64,000 nucleotides of DNA, from NCBI GenBank assembly GCA_017432565.1, contig JAFRIW010000003.1, forward strand, positions 1 to 64,000, read 5' to 3'. Under the pieces are notes generated by a model that made no database searches, had not been told where the DNA came from, and saw only the letters and a program-made list of their open reading frames with translations. The first letter of the stretch is position 1. Every line of letters starts with the position of its first letter. Below are positions 7,820 through 16,222 of the stretch, piece by piece. The position numbers and the translations under genes are program-made. This DNA comes from Lachnospiraceae bacterium. Lineage in GTDB: Bacteria > Bacillota > Clostridia > Lachnospirales > Lachnospiraceae.

Positions 7820-8716
7820 TTAGTCGTGATTCCCGTAAAAATCATAGTTTACTTTGGCCTGATAATAAGGACTGATCGTAGTCGGAGCATTGTACAGGGC
7901 TGCCAGCAGGTACTGCTTGATGTTGCGGACATCCGTTGTATTCTCTTTCAGGCAATCCATTACGTACTGGATATGGGAAGAATTCAGTTTGGCGATCTGG
8001 CTCTTCACCACATCAGCAGGCTTATCATCCCCGGCTACGCGGATATATTTCCTCTTTGAACAGTACGTATCTACCAGAAGATCCAGTATTCCCCGGATGG
8101 TTTCCCTTTCATAAGGGTACTGGTCAAGGAGATAATCGTATTCGATTTGATCCTCAAAAAAGCTTTTACAGATCATCCGGGCCCGCATCTCTTCCTCATC
8201 ACTTCCCGGATAGATAGGATTCTCTGTATATCTATTATCAGTATCATTATTATCAGTATTACTTCCGTGTGATTTTCGAACTTCTTGATGTGTGATTTTC
8301 ACATCTCCAGAAGTGTGATTTTCACATTTCAAGAAATGTGATGGAGAGGAGTTATCCACCTTATCCACCGGACAGATAAAGTTCTTCACGTAGATCAGGT
8401 TCGGTTTGCCAAGTCCCTGCCGTTTCCGCTCGATCAGGCCGATCTTTCCTTCCAGTTCATCCATCAGCTTCACTGCTTTCTGGTTCCCGCAGTTCAGCGT
8501 CTCCATGATCTCCTCCAGGGTGCAGATGATATAGACCCGGCCCTGGTCATCGAACCATCCGTTCTTTGCAGACAGATCCATGCGTTTCAGCAGGATCCCG
8601 TAAAGGACCTTGGCCTCCGGCGAGATGTTTTTGAACTGTTCCTGGCTGAAAAGCACTGTGGGGATCCGTATAAAGGAGAACTGGTCTGCCTGTGCTCCGT
8701 AGAAGTAGTCATACAT
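7820..8716 (-). CDS. repA: Replication initiator protein A (RepA_N family)
   Basis: 298 residues. The first 110 residues match the RepA_N winged-helix initiator (FSFIRIPTVLFSQEQF, SPEAKVLYGILLKRMDLS, GRVYIICTLEEI). A linker follows, then a C-terminal helical domain like DUF6017 (YLLAALYNAPTT). Its presence indicates the element can replicate autonomously after excision. The start overlaps the preceding small gene by eight bases, with a strong GGAGG. The middle linker (about residues 130-170) is low complexity and rich in N, D and S. Confidence 0.9.
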   Translation of the reverse strand: MYDYFYGAQADQFSFIRIPTVLFSQEQFKNISPEAKVLYGILLKRMDLSAKNGWFDDQGRVYIICTLEEIMETLNCGNQKAVKLMDELEGKIGLIERKRQGLGKPNLIYVKNFICPVDKVDNSSPSHFLKCENHTSGDVKITHQEVRKSHGSNTDNNDTDNRYTENPIYPGSDEEEMRARMICKSFFEDQIEYDYLLDQYPYERETIRGILDLLVDTYCSKRKYIRVAGDDKPADVVKSQIAKLNSSHIQYVMDCLKENTTDVRNIKQYLLAALYNAPTTISPYYQAKVNYDFYGNHD

Positions 8717-8948
8717 TCATACCACCACCTCCTGCCACGATCTTTTCGCTCTTAAGGGGCCTTCTCCGGAACGCGGTATTGCGATCCTTTCCGTAGGGGC
8801 AGGCTGCATACAGGCACTTCCGATACCGGAACTCCGGCTGATAGTACGGACAGAGCCGGCACTTCGGCGGTTCCCTGTTCCGGTCCACCTTCGGCGGCGT
8901 CTCAAGCAGCTTCTTACAGCGATTCAGCTTTGCATCATTCTCACGCAT
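8709..8948 (-). CDS. Small cysteine-rich protein, probable zinc-binding
   Basis: 79 residues from the ATG at 8948, which overlaps the upstream stop and has GGAGG ten bases before it; the earlier in-frame start at 8972 has none. The core is CRLCPYYQ...RKCLYAACPYG, four cysteines in two pairs, flanked by basic residues. This suggests a small metal-binding, possibly nucleic-acid-binding, protein. It is cotranscribed with repA. Family not recognised. Confidence 0.6.
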   Translation of the reverse strand: MRENDAKLNRCKKLLETPPKVDRNREPPKCRLCPYYQPEFRYRKCLYAACPYGKDRNTAFRRRPLKSEKIVAGGGGMNV

Positions 8949-9186
8949 TGGCCGGTACCTCCTTCTGCCCAAGGACTTTCTTCATGCAGAAGCTGACACA
9001 GGGTCCGTAGCAGCAGCCTTCACAGGGGTTTTTCTTCTTCGGTGACTCTGCCAGGTAATAGCAGTTCTCCCTGCCGAGGGTGCAGCCGACTTTGCGATTC
9101 TTCCAGAAGTAGCACTGGCGGCAGCTTGCAGGCCGGTCCTTATGGTAACGAACACCGTCGATCAGGATTGTTTTGTTGTTATTCAT
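8941..9186 (-). CDS. Small cysteine-rich protein at the head of the rep operon
   Basis: 81 residues from the ATG at 9186 behind AAGGAGG. It carries ten cysteines in about 50 residues, including CRQC, CTLGRENC and a dense CEGCCYGPCVSFC cluster. This pattern would suit two zinc sites or an iron-sulfur cluster. It is the first gene of the rep-par transcription unit, directly downstream of a leader hairpin, and overlaps the next Cys-rich gene. It may act as a regulator of replication or transfer, but that is inference. Confidence 0.6.
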   Translation of the reverse strand: MNNNKTILIDGVRYHKDRPASCRQCYFWKNRKVGCTLGRENCYYLAESPKKKNPCEGCCYGPCVSFCMKKVLGQKEVPANA

Positions 9187-9243
9187 GGGGATCCTCCTTA
9201 TCCGTAGATGTGATCCGCTCCGGGGATCCCGGAGACGACAAAA

Positions 9244-9287
9244 CGCCACCGATGAAAGTGTTTCATTTCATCAGTGGCGATATGTAA
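9244..9287 (-). terminator. Leader hairpin, TATGTAA copy 4 (attenuator-like)
   Basis: A 14-base arm (9244-9257) pairs with 9266-9279 with one mismatch, and TATGTAA follows on the plus strand (9281-9287). Read leftward, the hairpin is followed by TTTTGTC. It lies in the leader just upstream of the first rep-operon gene, so it could act as an attenuator for rep-par expression or as a terminator of transcripts entering from the chromosome. Confidence 0.55.
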
Positions 9288-9301
9288 GTGGATATGGAGT
9301 T

Positions 9302-9634
9302 GTCTAATGATGGCGGCAGAAAAGCCGTCTAATAGGATATGTTAGCCATGGGCCTTTTCCTGGCTAATGGGTTTTAGCAGCGATTTTCTAAAACAAATAT
9401 TCAGAGAGGTAAACAGCAGCATTTTACTGTAAATACGACCGAACGCGCATTTTAGACGCCCTTACGCCTCGTTTAGCCGAAAATCGCTCCGAATCGGCCT
9501 TTTAGCAAACCGGGGGTAAATATTAGACAGGCCATCGATTTCTGCTAATATTTTTAGCCAGGTTTTCGGCCTTCGGGCTTTCGGGACGAAAAAAGCGGAA
9601 GTCCATCTAGCTAAAATCGGTACCGATCTGCTAA
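9302..9634. repeat. Phased array of TTAGC/GCTAA and GTCTAA/TTAGAC motifs
   Basis: Within about 330 bases there are nine TTAGC or GCTAA sites (starts 9342, 9363, 9374, 9473, 9502, 9544, 9554, 9610, 9630) and four GTCTAA or TTAGAC sites (9302, 9327, 9452, 9523). Several neighbours are spaced 20-21 or 10-11 bases apart, that is on one helical face. Uniform random sequence would give less than one TTAGC/GCTAA site here. The position between the rep operon and the tRNA junction suits either initiator iterons or integrase and excisionase arm sites. No convincing gene lies in 9187-9656. Confidence 0.5.
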
Positions 9635-9656
9635 TGAAATTCCGCTGAAAAGTCAA

Positions 9657-9730
9657 CGTCCGCGAGGTGACTCGAACACCCGACCTACCGCTTAGGAGGC
9701 GGTCGCTCTATCCAACTGAGCTACGCAGAC
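9657..9730 (-). tRNA. tRNA-Arg (anticodon CCU)
   Basis: Full cloverleaf. The acceptor GTCTGCG pairs with CGCGGAC, the D arm is GCTC...GAGC, the anticodon stem ACCGC/GCGGT holds the loop CTCCTAA (anticodon CCT), and the T loop is TTCGAGT. The discriminator base is G and CCA is not encoded. The conjugative element lies directly on the 3' side, so this gene is probably its integration target, with the 3' end restored by the att core. Confidence 0.93.
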
Positions 9731-9873
9731 ATATTCAATTTTTGGCTTATTTCCGGGCTTTTTGAGCCCTCCGGAGCCACCCGTCGTTGCCTCGTTTCTG
9801 TCTAATCAACCAGCTGCGAAGGCACCTATTTTGCAAATATCGACCGACGCCATTTTGGCGTTAGGTGATATTG

Positions 9874-9981
9874 GCTTCCGTCACAATTCGAACTCCGCAC
9901 TCGTTTTTTTAACGACCCCGAGGCGTTAGGTCCTCCCGAAGCTTAGGAGGCGGACGCTCTATCCTGCTGAGCTACAGAAAC
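9874..9981 (-). pseudogene. Degenerate tRNA-Arg-like sequence
   Basis: Read leftward, the 5' part is clearly tRNA-like: a D arm and the anticodon region CCGCCTCCTAAGC match the neighbouring tRNA-Arg(CCU) over about 34 bases (9942-9975 against 9691-9724). The 5' GTTTCTG can pair with CGGAAGC (9874-9880), and a T-loop-like GTTCGAAT is present. The anticodon stem partner GCGGA occurs only after about 50 extra bases, and the T stem does not pair. It is therefore a pseudogene, a relic of integration, or a non-canonical tRNA-like RNA. Bases 9731-9873 hold small hairpins but no gene. Confidence 0.5.
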
Positions 9982-10215
9982 ATACTATAAATATACCACA
10001 GATCGTCCGGCAAAATCTGGCGCCTTCTGCCCGCGGCACTCACAAATTATACACTTTACATGCCTGTTTTGAAAGTCCTTTTTGCCCCCTCTGTCTACAG
10101 CAGACCGTGGCCTGTGGTACAATGTTTTCAGGACAGCCGGCACCGCAGGCTGCGAAATACAGTAAGAACATGCAGGCAATATTGATTATTATACTGAAAA
10201 ATACAGGGGGGAAGC

Positions 10216-13200
10216 ATGACTTCATTCAGATTATCAGCACAAGACCTGAGAGTAAACGGCCTGGTACACCCAATCAACATCGATTCGCCTCAGCCTGTTT
10301 TCAGCTGGCGCATGGACTGCGGCCGGACCGGCGCGCGGCAGACCGCTTATCAGCTCACCGTCTCTGCCCGGGACACCGTTCTCTGGGACAGCGGCAAAGT
10401 CGAAAGCGATGCATGTTTTGACATTCCTTATCCTGCGGACGCCGCGGCGCTCACGCCGGAAACGGATTACAACTGGAAGGTGACCATCTGGGATGAGACC
10501 GGCGCAAGTGCCTCGTCGGAGGCGGCTTTTTCGACCGGTCTGATGGGGACGGATCTGTCCGCCTGGCACGGGGCAAAATGGATCGGCCCCGAAGAGATCC
10601 AGTTCTGCGCCGCCACGCTGGCAGTGTTCCGGATCCGGTTCCGCATGCAGATCGAGGCGGGCGGGACCTGCGCGGGCATTCTTTTCGGCGCAAACGATCC
10701 GCGGTATGCATCGTCGATCCAGAACAACTATCTGATCCACGGAGAGAACTACATCGCCTACCGGCTGGATGTCAGTCAGATTCCGGCCCGCGTCAATGTG
10801 TCCCGCAAAGGCTATCTGCCCGGAGAGGAAGAGGAAATTCTGCTGGAATCCATGGAAGTTCCCGATTCCGTCATCAGCATGGAAAACCGCTACGGGGAAC
10901 ACGTCTATGAGATCGCGGTCAGCGGCTGCCAGATGGAATTCATGACCGTAGACGGCACAGCGCTTGAGACGGACGAATCCAACCTTGCCATTGTCAGCAA
11001 TCCGCTTCATCCTGTCACGGAGCGCACGCACCTGGTGCTGAATCCCACGAAGGCGATCGGCGACACGCCCGTCTTCCCCCGCCTGTGCGAGGTCGGCTTT
11101 GCAACAGATGCGGAAACCGGGGCTGCTTTCCGCGATTTCCGCATCCACCACTACGGCGGTGAGCAGAATGAGATCTTCGGGGAGCAGACCGGCGCAGGGT
11201 ATTCTGTTTTTGACGGCAAAAAGGGACTCAGGGTTGAAGGATCGGAAATTATTGCCGCCCCCGGAACACTGGTTTACGCAGATCCTTCTTTTGGCTCTGT
11301 TCCCATGCTCCGCAGGGATCTGACGGTGAAAGGCCCGGTCGCCGGTGCAAAGATTTACGCCGCGGGCAAGGGCATTTTTGAGCTGTCCCTGAACGGACAG
11401 AAGGTCGGGGACGAATACCTCAGCGCGGGCGACATGGATTTCCGCAGGCATATCTATTACGAGGCGTTTGACGTCACCGCCCTGCTCCACGCGGGAAAGA
11501 ATACGCTGGGCGCGGTGCTGGCCTCCGGCTGGTTCAACGACCAGGCTTCCTACACACTGGAAACTTACAACTTCTACGGAGACCGGCAGGCGCTGCTGGC
11601 AGTGCTTTGCATTCGTTATGAAGACGGCTCTGTCGAATATGTTCCCACCGACGGAACCTGGCAGTATTTTGGACAGGGACCGATCCGCAATGCGGCGAAT
11701 TTCAACGGCGAGATCTACGACGCCACGCGCGATGACCTGATCTCCGGCTGGGATACGCCGGATTACGCCGAAATCCTTCGCGAACTCTGGGAAAACGTGC
11801 CCGAAGCCGGCAGTATGGTATGCGGGATTGAACCGCAGATCGTCGCCAAGCCGGACCCCGGCATCACAAAATACGGCGAACTGACAGCTGTCTATCACTC
11901 CATGCAGACACGCGGGACCGATCACGACACTGTTTTTATCTATGATATGGGCGTCAACATGGTCGGTGTGCCCGAGATCACCTTCCCGGAGGGAAAACCC
12001 GGACAGGTCGTGACCATCCGGTATGCCGAGATTCTCTATCCTGTGCTCGCAGAGAACAATCCCTACTGCTACGGAGAACTCGGCGGACTGATTCTGACAG
12101 AGAATCTGCGCGGCGCACTGGTCACGGACCGCTATATCATGAAGGGAGAGCCCGGCGAGACCTTCCGGCCGCTGCACACCTTCCACGGGTACCGCTATGT
12201 GGAAATCTCCGGCATCGATAAGCCGATCCCGGCTGAAAACATCCGGGGCCTCCTGCTGAGCTCCGTGAAGCCGACTGCTTTCTATGCGTCTTCCAACCCG
12301 CTGACCAATCAGCTTTTTGAAAACATTAACCGCTCTACGCTCGAGAATCACATCTCAATCCCCACGGACTGCCCGCAGCGGGATGAGCGGCTGGGCTGGG
12401 CCGGCGACGCGCAGGTCTACAGCGAGACCGCAACCTTTATGGCGGATATGCGTACCTTCTACCGGTATTTCTGCATGCTGCAGAAGGAGGCACAGGGGCC
12501 GGACGGCACTTTCCACCTGTTCGCGCCGGGCTATGCGCCGATCGGCGTGGCTTTTGCACTCGGCTACACCTGGAACACCGCGGGTGTTGTCATTCCCTGG
12601 CAGACTTACCTTCAGTACGGTGACCTCACTGTTCTGCGGGAGAATTACCCGGCGATGCGCCTGCATATTTACGGCATGATGGATATGAAGGCAGAGGGAA
12701 GAAACTATCTGACCAGCCATATCGGCTTCCTGGGCGATCACCTCTCCGTGACGGACACAGATCCGTCCCTGATGGACAATGCCCAGTATTACCGGGCTGT
12801 GCGGATTGTGCAGCACACGGCAGAGCTCCTCGGGGAAAAAGAAGACGCGGCCGTCTTTTCGGCGTTCGGTGACGGCCTGCGAAAAGAATGGAATGAAGTT
12901 TTTGTCGGCGCGGATCATCGGACACAGAACGCGGACGGCGTCCTGCAGAACACCCAGGCGTCCTACGCACTGCCGCTGATGTGCGGTGTTTACTCGGATG
13001 AAAACACGCCGTACGCCGGGCAGCTCCTGGAGGATGCCTGCGCCGCAGCCGGCTACACCATGACCACCGGTTTCATGGGCACCGGACCGCTTCTTCCCGC
13101 CCTGACAGAGGGCGGTCATGTGGATGCCGCCTACACGCTGTTTGAACAGACCGGCTATCCTTCCTGGCTGTATCCGGTGCTGAACGGCGCGACGACGGTC

Positions 13201-13647
13201 TGGGAGCGCTGGGGTTCCTATACGATCGAGAACGGCTTCGGCGGTCAGAACGGCATGAACTCCTTCAACCACTACTCGCTCGGTGCCGTCGCCTCCTGGA
13301 TGCTGGAATATCAGGCCGGTATTCAGCGGGGAAGTTCAGAAGACAGCGCCGGATTCAGACGTTTCATCCTGCAGCCCACACCCGGCGGCCATTTCACGCA
13401 TGTCAGAGCGGACTACGACTCGGTCTGCGGAAGGATTTCCTCCGGATGGACCGCGCAGGACGGGGAGCTGCTCACCTATGATGCAGTCGTTCCCGCCAAC
13501 ACCTCTGCGACCCTGTACCTGCCGGTGTCAGAGGAGCGGGCTCTGAAGATGCAGGAAAACGGAGCCGTCTACTGCGGTATGACGGAGCACAACCGCCGGC
13601 AGTGCGCACAATTTGAACTCACCTCCGGAACCTGGCACTTCGAGTGA
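10216..13647 (+). CDS. Glycoside hydrolase family 78 alpha-L-rhamnosidase
   Basis: 1143 residues, no signal peptide, so probably cytoplasmic and acting on imported rhamnosides. The order is an N-terminal Fn3-like domain (about 8-105), beta-sandwich domains with an inserted concanavalin-like region (about 110-330), a further beta domain with GWFNDQ, then the (alpha/alpha)6 catalytic barrel and a C-terminal beta domain. The barrel carries DCPQRDERLGWAGDAQ (about 717-732), whose acidic residues are the GH78 signature, and TTVWERWGSY (about 992-1001). The site GGGGGG stands seven bases or less before the ATG. The 230 bases upstream hold no gene. It converges on the GH2 gene. Confidence 0.92.
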   Translation: MTSFRLSAQDLRVNGLVHPINIDSPQPVFSWRMDCGRTGARQTAYQLTVSARDTVLWDSGKVESDACFDIPYPADAAALTPETDYNWKVTIWDETGASASSEAAFSTGLMGTDLSAWHGAKWIGPEEIQFCAATLAVFRIRFRMQIEAGGTCAGILFGANDPRYASSIQNNYLIHGENYIAYRLDVSQIPARVNVSRKGYLPGEEEEILLESMEVPDSVISMENRYGEHVYEIAVSGCQMEFMTVDGTALETDESNLAIVSNPLHPVTERTHLVLNPTKAIGDTPVFPRLCEVGFATDAETGAAFRDFRIHHYGGEQNEIFGEQTGAGYSVFDGKKGLRVEGSEIIAAPGTLVYADPSFGSVPMLRRDLTVKGPVAGAKIYAAGKGIFELSLNGQKVGDEYLSAGDMDFRRHIYYEAFDVTALLHAGKNTLGAVLASGWFNDQASYTLETYNFYGDRQALLAVLCIRYEDGSVEYVPTDGTWQYFGQGPIRNAANFNGEIYDATRDDLISGWDTPDYAEILRELWENVPEAGSMVCGIEPQIVAKPDPGITKYGELTAVYHSMQTRGTDHDTVFIYDMGVNMVGVPEITFPEGKPGQVVTIRYAEILYPVLAENNPYCYGELGGLILTENLRGALVTDRYIMKGEPGETFRPLHTFHGYRYVEISGIDKPIPAENIRGLLLSSVKPTAFYASSNPLTNQLFENINRSTLENHISIPTDCPQRDERLGWAGDAQVYSETATFMADMRTFYRYFCMLQKEAQGPDGTFHLFAPGYAPIGVAFALGYTWNTAGVVIPWQTYLQYGDLTVLRENYPAMRLHIYGMMDMKAEGRNYLTSHIGFLGDHLSVTDTDPSLMDNAQYYRAVRIVQHTAELLGEKEDAAVFSAFGDGLRKEWNEVFVGADHRTQNADGVLQNTQASYALPLMCGVYSDENTPYAGQLLEDACAAAGYTMTTGFMGTGPLLPALTEGGHVDAAYTLFEQTGYPSWLYPVLNGATTVWERWGSYTIENGFGGQNGMNSFNHYSLGAVASWMLEYQAGIQRGSSEDSAGFRRFILQPTPGGHFTHVRADYDSVCGRISSGWTAQDGELLTYDAVVPANTSATLYLPVSEERALKMQENGAVYCGMTEHNRRQCAQFELTSGTWHFE

Positions 13648-13670
13648 GCATTTTTCTCATCTGATCATTT

Positions 13671-13695
13671 TGCTTCAGCCGCATGCGGCAAAAAA
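13671..13695. terminator. Palindrome between convergent glycosidase genes
   Basis: A perfect 12-base palindrome GCCGCATGCGGC (13678-13689) is flanked by a T-rich side (left) and AAAAAA (right) in the 54 bases between two convergent stop codons. It could act as a weak bidirectional terminator, but the U tracts are on the unfavourable sides of the stem. Confidence 0.35.
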
Positions 13696-13701
13696 GCTCC
13701 T

Positions 13702-16005
13702 TTACGCGGTCACAGGAATCACAGCGCTGGCAGTGTGCTCGCCGTCCGTCGCTTTCACCACAACCTGTCCCGCGTCTCCCGCGCGGACAATTGCCAGCGC
13801 GCGGCCGTAGAAGGTCGTGAAGCTTCCGGTGTGATACTGCTCTTCCGTGCACGGATTTGCGCTGCCGAAGGCCAGGAGCTCACCGCCCTCCACGGTTACG
13901 GTCAGTTTCCGGTCGGCGTTGCTCTCGACGATGCCGTCCGTACCTTCGATGTTCACGGGGACATAGAGGATTTCTCCGGGCGCCGCACTGCTTTTCTCCG
14001 GGCGCACGACCGGTGCATACGAGCCAGCGGCGGAGGTCAGTTCGCTTCGTCCGGTTTCCTTCCCGGCTGCGTCATAGGATGCGGCAGCGAGGGTTCCGGG
14101 CGCATATTTTACTTTAAAGATTGCTTTGCACTCTTTCGTCTTCTTTTTGCCCAGGCTCTGTCCGTTCAGGAACAGCTCGACCTGCGGCTGATCGGAGTAG
14201 ACTTCTACAATGGCCTTGTTTCCTTCACATTTTGCCCAGCTCCAGGAGAGCATCGCGTTGGTGCCGCGCCAGACGGATTTGGACGGACGCACGCCGGGGT
14301 GATTCACGGGGCGCACGCCGATAACCGGCTTGTCCTCCAGGCCCCAGACAGTTGCCGCATATTTGCAGGACGCGTCCGGAATGCCGTTGATATCGATGAC
14401 GCCGGCGCCGGCCAGCAGCCACGGGTACGGGCGGTTGAAGGGCATTCCGCCTGAATAGCTCCAGGCGCCGATGCCGGCCTCACCCAGGTAATCCCAGCTT
14501 GTCCACATGAAGTCGCCCACAAGATACGGGAACTGCTTCACCATCTGCCAGTTTTTATAAATATCCTGCGGGAAAGTCTCCGAGCCGAACACGACGCGGT
14601 CCGGATGGGCCTTTGCTTCCAGCGGATAGCGGCCGCTTCCGTAGTTGTAGCCGGCGATGTCCAGGCTGTCCAGGAAAGGTGTGGTCAGGGCGTCGACCTT
14701 TTTCGAATTGCCGCCCTTGTTCATGCCGGAGCCCACGAAGCTTGCCATGATGTTGAAGGCCAGGCTCGCGTTCTGGTTCTCCTTCTCCTTTTTCGGCTTT
14801 CCGCCGCCGGTCTTCTGCTCGCCGTCCTGATAGATTCCCTGGCCTTTAGCTGCCCTGCTGATGATCATCAGATTCGTGCCGCAGGTGACGGGGCGGGTCG
14901 GATCGATGCGGTGGCACAGATCGACCATGGCGCGGCCGGTCTCGACGCCTTTGGCCTCGGCGGGCTCAGCCACTTCGTTGCCGATGGAATAGAGGATCAC
15001 GGACGGGTGATTGTAGTCGCGCTCAACCATCGCAGCGGTGTCACGCTCCCACCATTCATTGAAATCGACGCCGTAGTCGTGGGGATTCTTGCGGTTGTAC
15101 CACATGTCAAAGGTCTCGTCCATGACGTACATGCCGAGCCGGTCGCAGGCCTCCAGCATCGCCGTCGAGGCGGGGTTGTGTGAGGAGCGGATGGCGTTGA
15201 AGCCGTTCTCCTTCAGGATCCGGACCCGGCGCTCCTCGCTCTCGGCATAGGTCGCCGCGCCGAGAATTCCGCTGTCGTGGTGGACGCAGCCGCCGCGCAG
15301 CAGAGTCTCTCTGCCGTTGATAAACAGGCCTTTGTTCGACCAGGTGATCTGCCGGATTCCGAAGGGAATCTCCATAGTGTCCTCTGCGCCTGCCGTGATC
15401 TTTGCGGTGTACAGATAAGGATTTTCGTCGCTCCACAGCTGTGCGCCGCTGATGGTCAGGTCAAAATCAGACCCTTCGCCGGCTGCGCCTGCTGCCTCTG
15501 CTTTTACCGGCACGTCGGCGTGAATATGGATCACTGCGGGATCGATGGAGACAGTGCTGATTTTCACGCTCTGCGGACGCAGACCGTTTTTCTCACAGAC
15601 ATATACCCAGACCGGGCGGTAGATGCCGGCGCCCGAATACCAGCGGGAGTTGGGGAGCTTCGAGTTGTCGGCGACGACGGTGAGGGTATTCTCCGCACCG
15701 GTCTTCAGATCCTCCAGTTCCACGAAAAAGTTTGTGTAGCCGTAGGGACGGAAGGTCAGCTGTTTTCCGTTCAGGCTGACTGCCGCGTTTTTATAGACAC
15801 CTTCAAATTCAAGGATAATGGCTTTGCCTTCCCATTCCGCGGGAGCCATGAAGACTTTCTCATAGGTATAGACACCGCCGGGAAAATAACCGTGGCCGCC
15901 GTTCGAGGCTTCGGCGCTGCGCTTTTCGGTGATCTGTGCGTCATGCGGCAGCGTGACCGCCTGTCCGTTGCAGCTCCACCCGCTGTTAAAAGAAATCTTT
16001 TTCAT
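13702..16005 (-). CDS. Glycoside hydrolase family 2 (beta-galactosidase/glucuronidase-like)
   Basis: 767 residues, no signal peptide. An N-terminal sugar-binding jelly roll (about 1-140, with SRWYSGAGIYRPVWV) precedes an immunoglobulin-like domain and the TIM barrel. The barrel shows LRGGCVHHDSG and RSSHNPAS, the acid/base SIGNEV (Glu near 344) and the nucleophile GSETFP (Glu near 474). C-terminal beta domains follow, one like DUF4982. The length fits short GH2 enzymes of gut Firmicutes rather than LacZ. Substrate cannot be assigned. It follows the AraC gene on the same strand, and with the facing rhamnosidase suggests degradation of a plant or host glycan. Confidence 0.92.
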   Translation of the reverse strand: MKKISFNSGWSCNGQAVTLPHDAQITEKRSAEASNGGHGYFPGGVYTYEKVFMAPAEWEGKAIILEFEGVYKNAAVSLNGKQLTFRPYGYTNFFVELEDLKTGAENTLTVVADNSKLPNSRWYSGAGIYRPVWVYVCEKNGLRPQSVKISTVSIDPAVIHIHADVPVKAEAAGAAGEGSDFDLTISGAQLWSDENPYLYTAKITAGAEDTMEIPFGIRQITWSNKGLFINGRETLLRGGCVHHDSGILGAATYAESEERRVRILKENGFNAIRSSHNPASTAMLEACDRLGMYVMDETFDMWYNRKNPHDYGVDFNEWWERDTAAMVERDYNHPSVILYSIGNEVAEPAEAKGVETGRAMVDLCHRIDPTRPVTCGTNLMIISRAAKGQGIYQDGEQKTGGGKPKKEKENQNASLAFNIMASFVGSGMNKGGNSKKVDALTTPFLDSLDIAGYNYGSGRYPLEAKAHPDRVVFGSETFPQDIYKNWQMVKQFPYLVGDFMWTSWDYLGEAGIGAWSYSGGMPFNRPYPWLLAGAGVIDINGIPDASCKYAATVWGLEDKPVIGVRPVNHPGVRPSKSVWRGTNAMLSWSWAKCEGNKAIVEVYSDQPQVELFLNGQSLGKKKTKECKAIFKVKYAPGTLAAASYDAAGKETGRSELTSAAGSYAPVVRPEKSSAAPGEILYVPVNIEGTDGIVESNADRKLTVTVEGGELLAFGSANPCTEEQYHTGSFTTFYGRALAIVRAGDAGQVVVKATDGEHTASAVIPVTA

Positions 16006-16222
16006 GATCTGACCCGCTCCTTCCTGCCTTGTACTTTCTCTTTATCTGCCTGCTGATCCGGCGGGCAGAATACCTTCTGCAGCTTCACTGTCTGCAGTAT
16101 AGCAGGATTCGGGCGATCACTATATCGTAAATCCATCAATAATTATCACGGATGTATCTTTTTTTGTGCCAGACGTGCCCTGCGGACGCCGGTTTTGCCG
16201 CCTCCGCCGCCCGGACGGCTTT

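Larger units (their letters stand above)
1..9657 (-). mobile_element. Integrative conjugative element (Tn1549-like), partial, one end
   Basis: All convincing genes from the left edge to about 9.2 kb read leftward and are typical of Clostridia conjugative elements: RepA-N initiator, ParA, ParB, DUF5688, PcfB, VirD4/TraG coupling protein and Maff2. The right boundary is placed at the 3' end of tRNA-Arg(CCU), because the element lies on the 3' side of that tRNA, the usual layout for tyrosine-recombinase integration. Relaxase, VirB4, VirB6 and integrase are not seen and should lie left of the window. The boundary is inferred, since only one end is visible and no att repeat pair can be compared. 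Confidence 0.8.

Noticed and set aside
9874-9981. Group I intron in tRNA-Arg(CCU)
   Set aside because: Such introns are known in tRNA-Arg(CCU) of other bacteria, but the extra segment here is only about 50 bases and the T stem is broken.
10234-12351. Leftward ORF of 705 codons within the rhamnosidase
   Set aside because: Antisense open frame caused by GC-rich codon use; the GH78 protein has all conserved motifs on the other strand.
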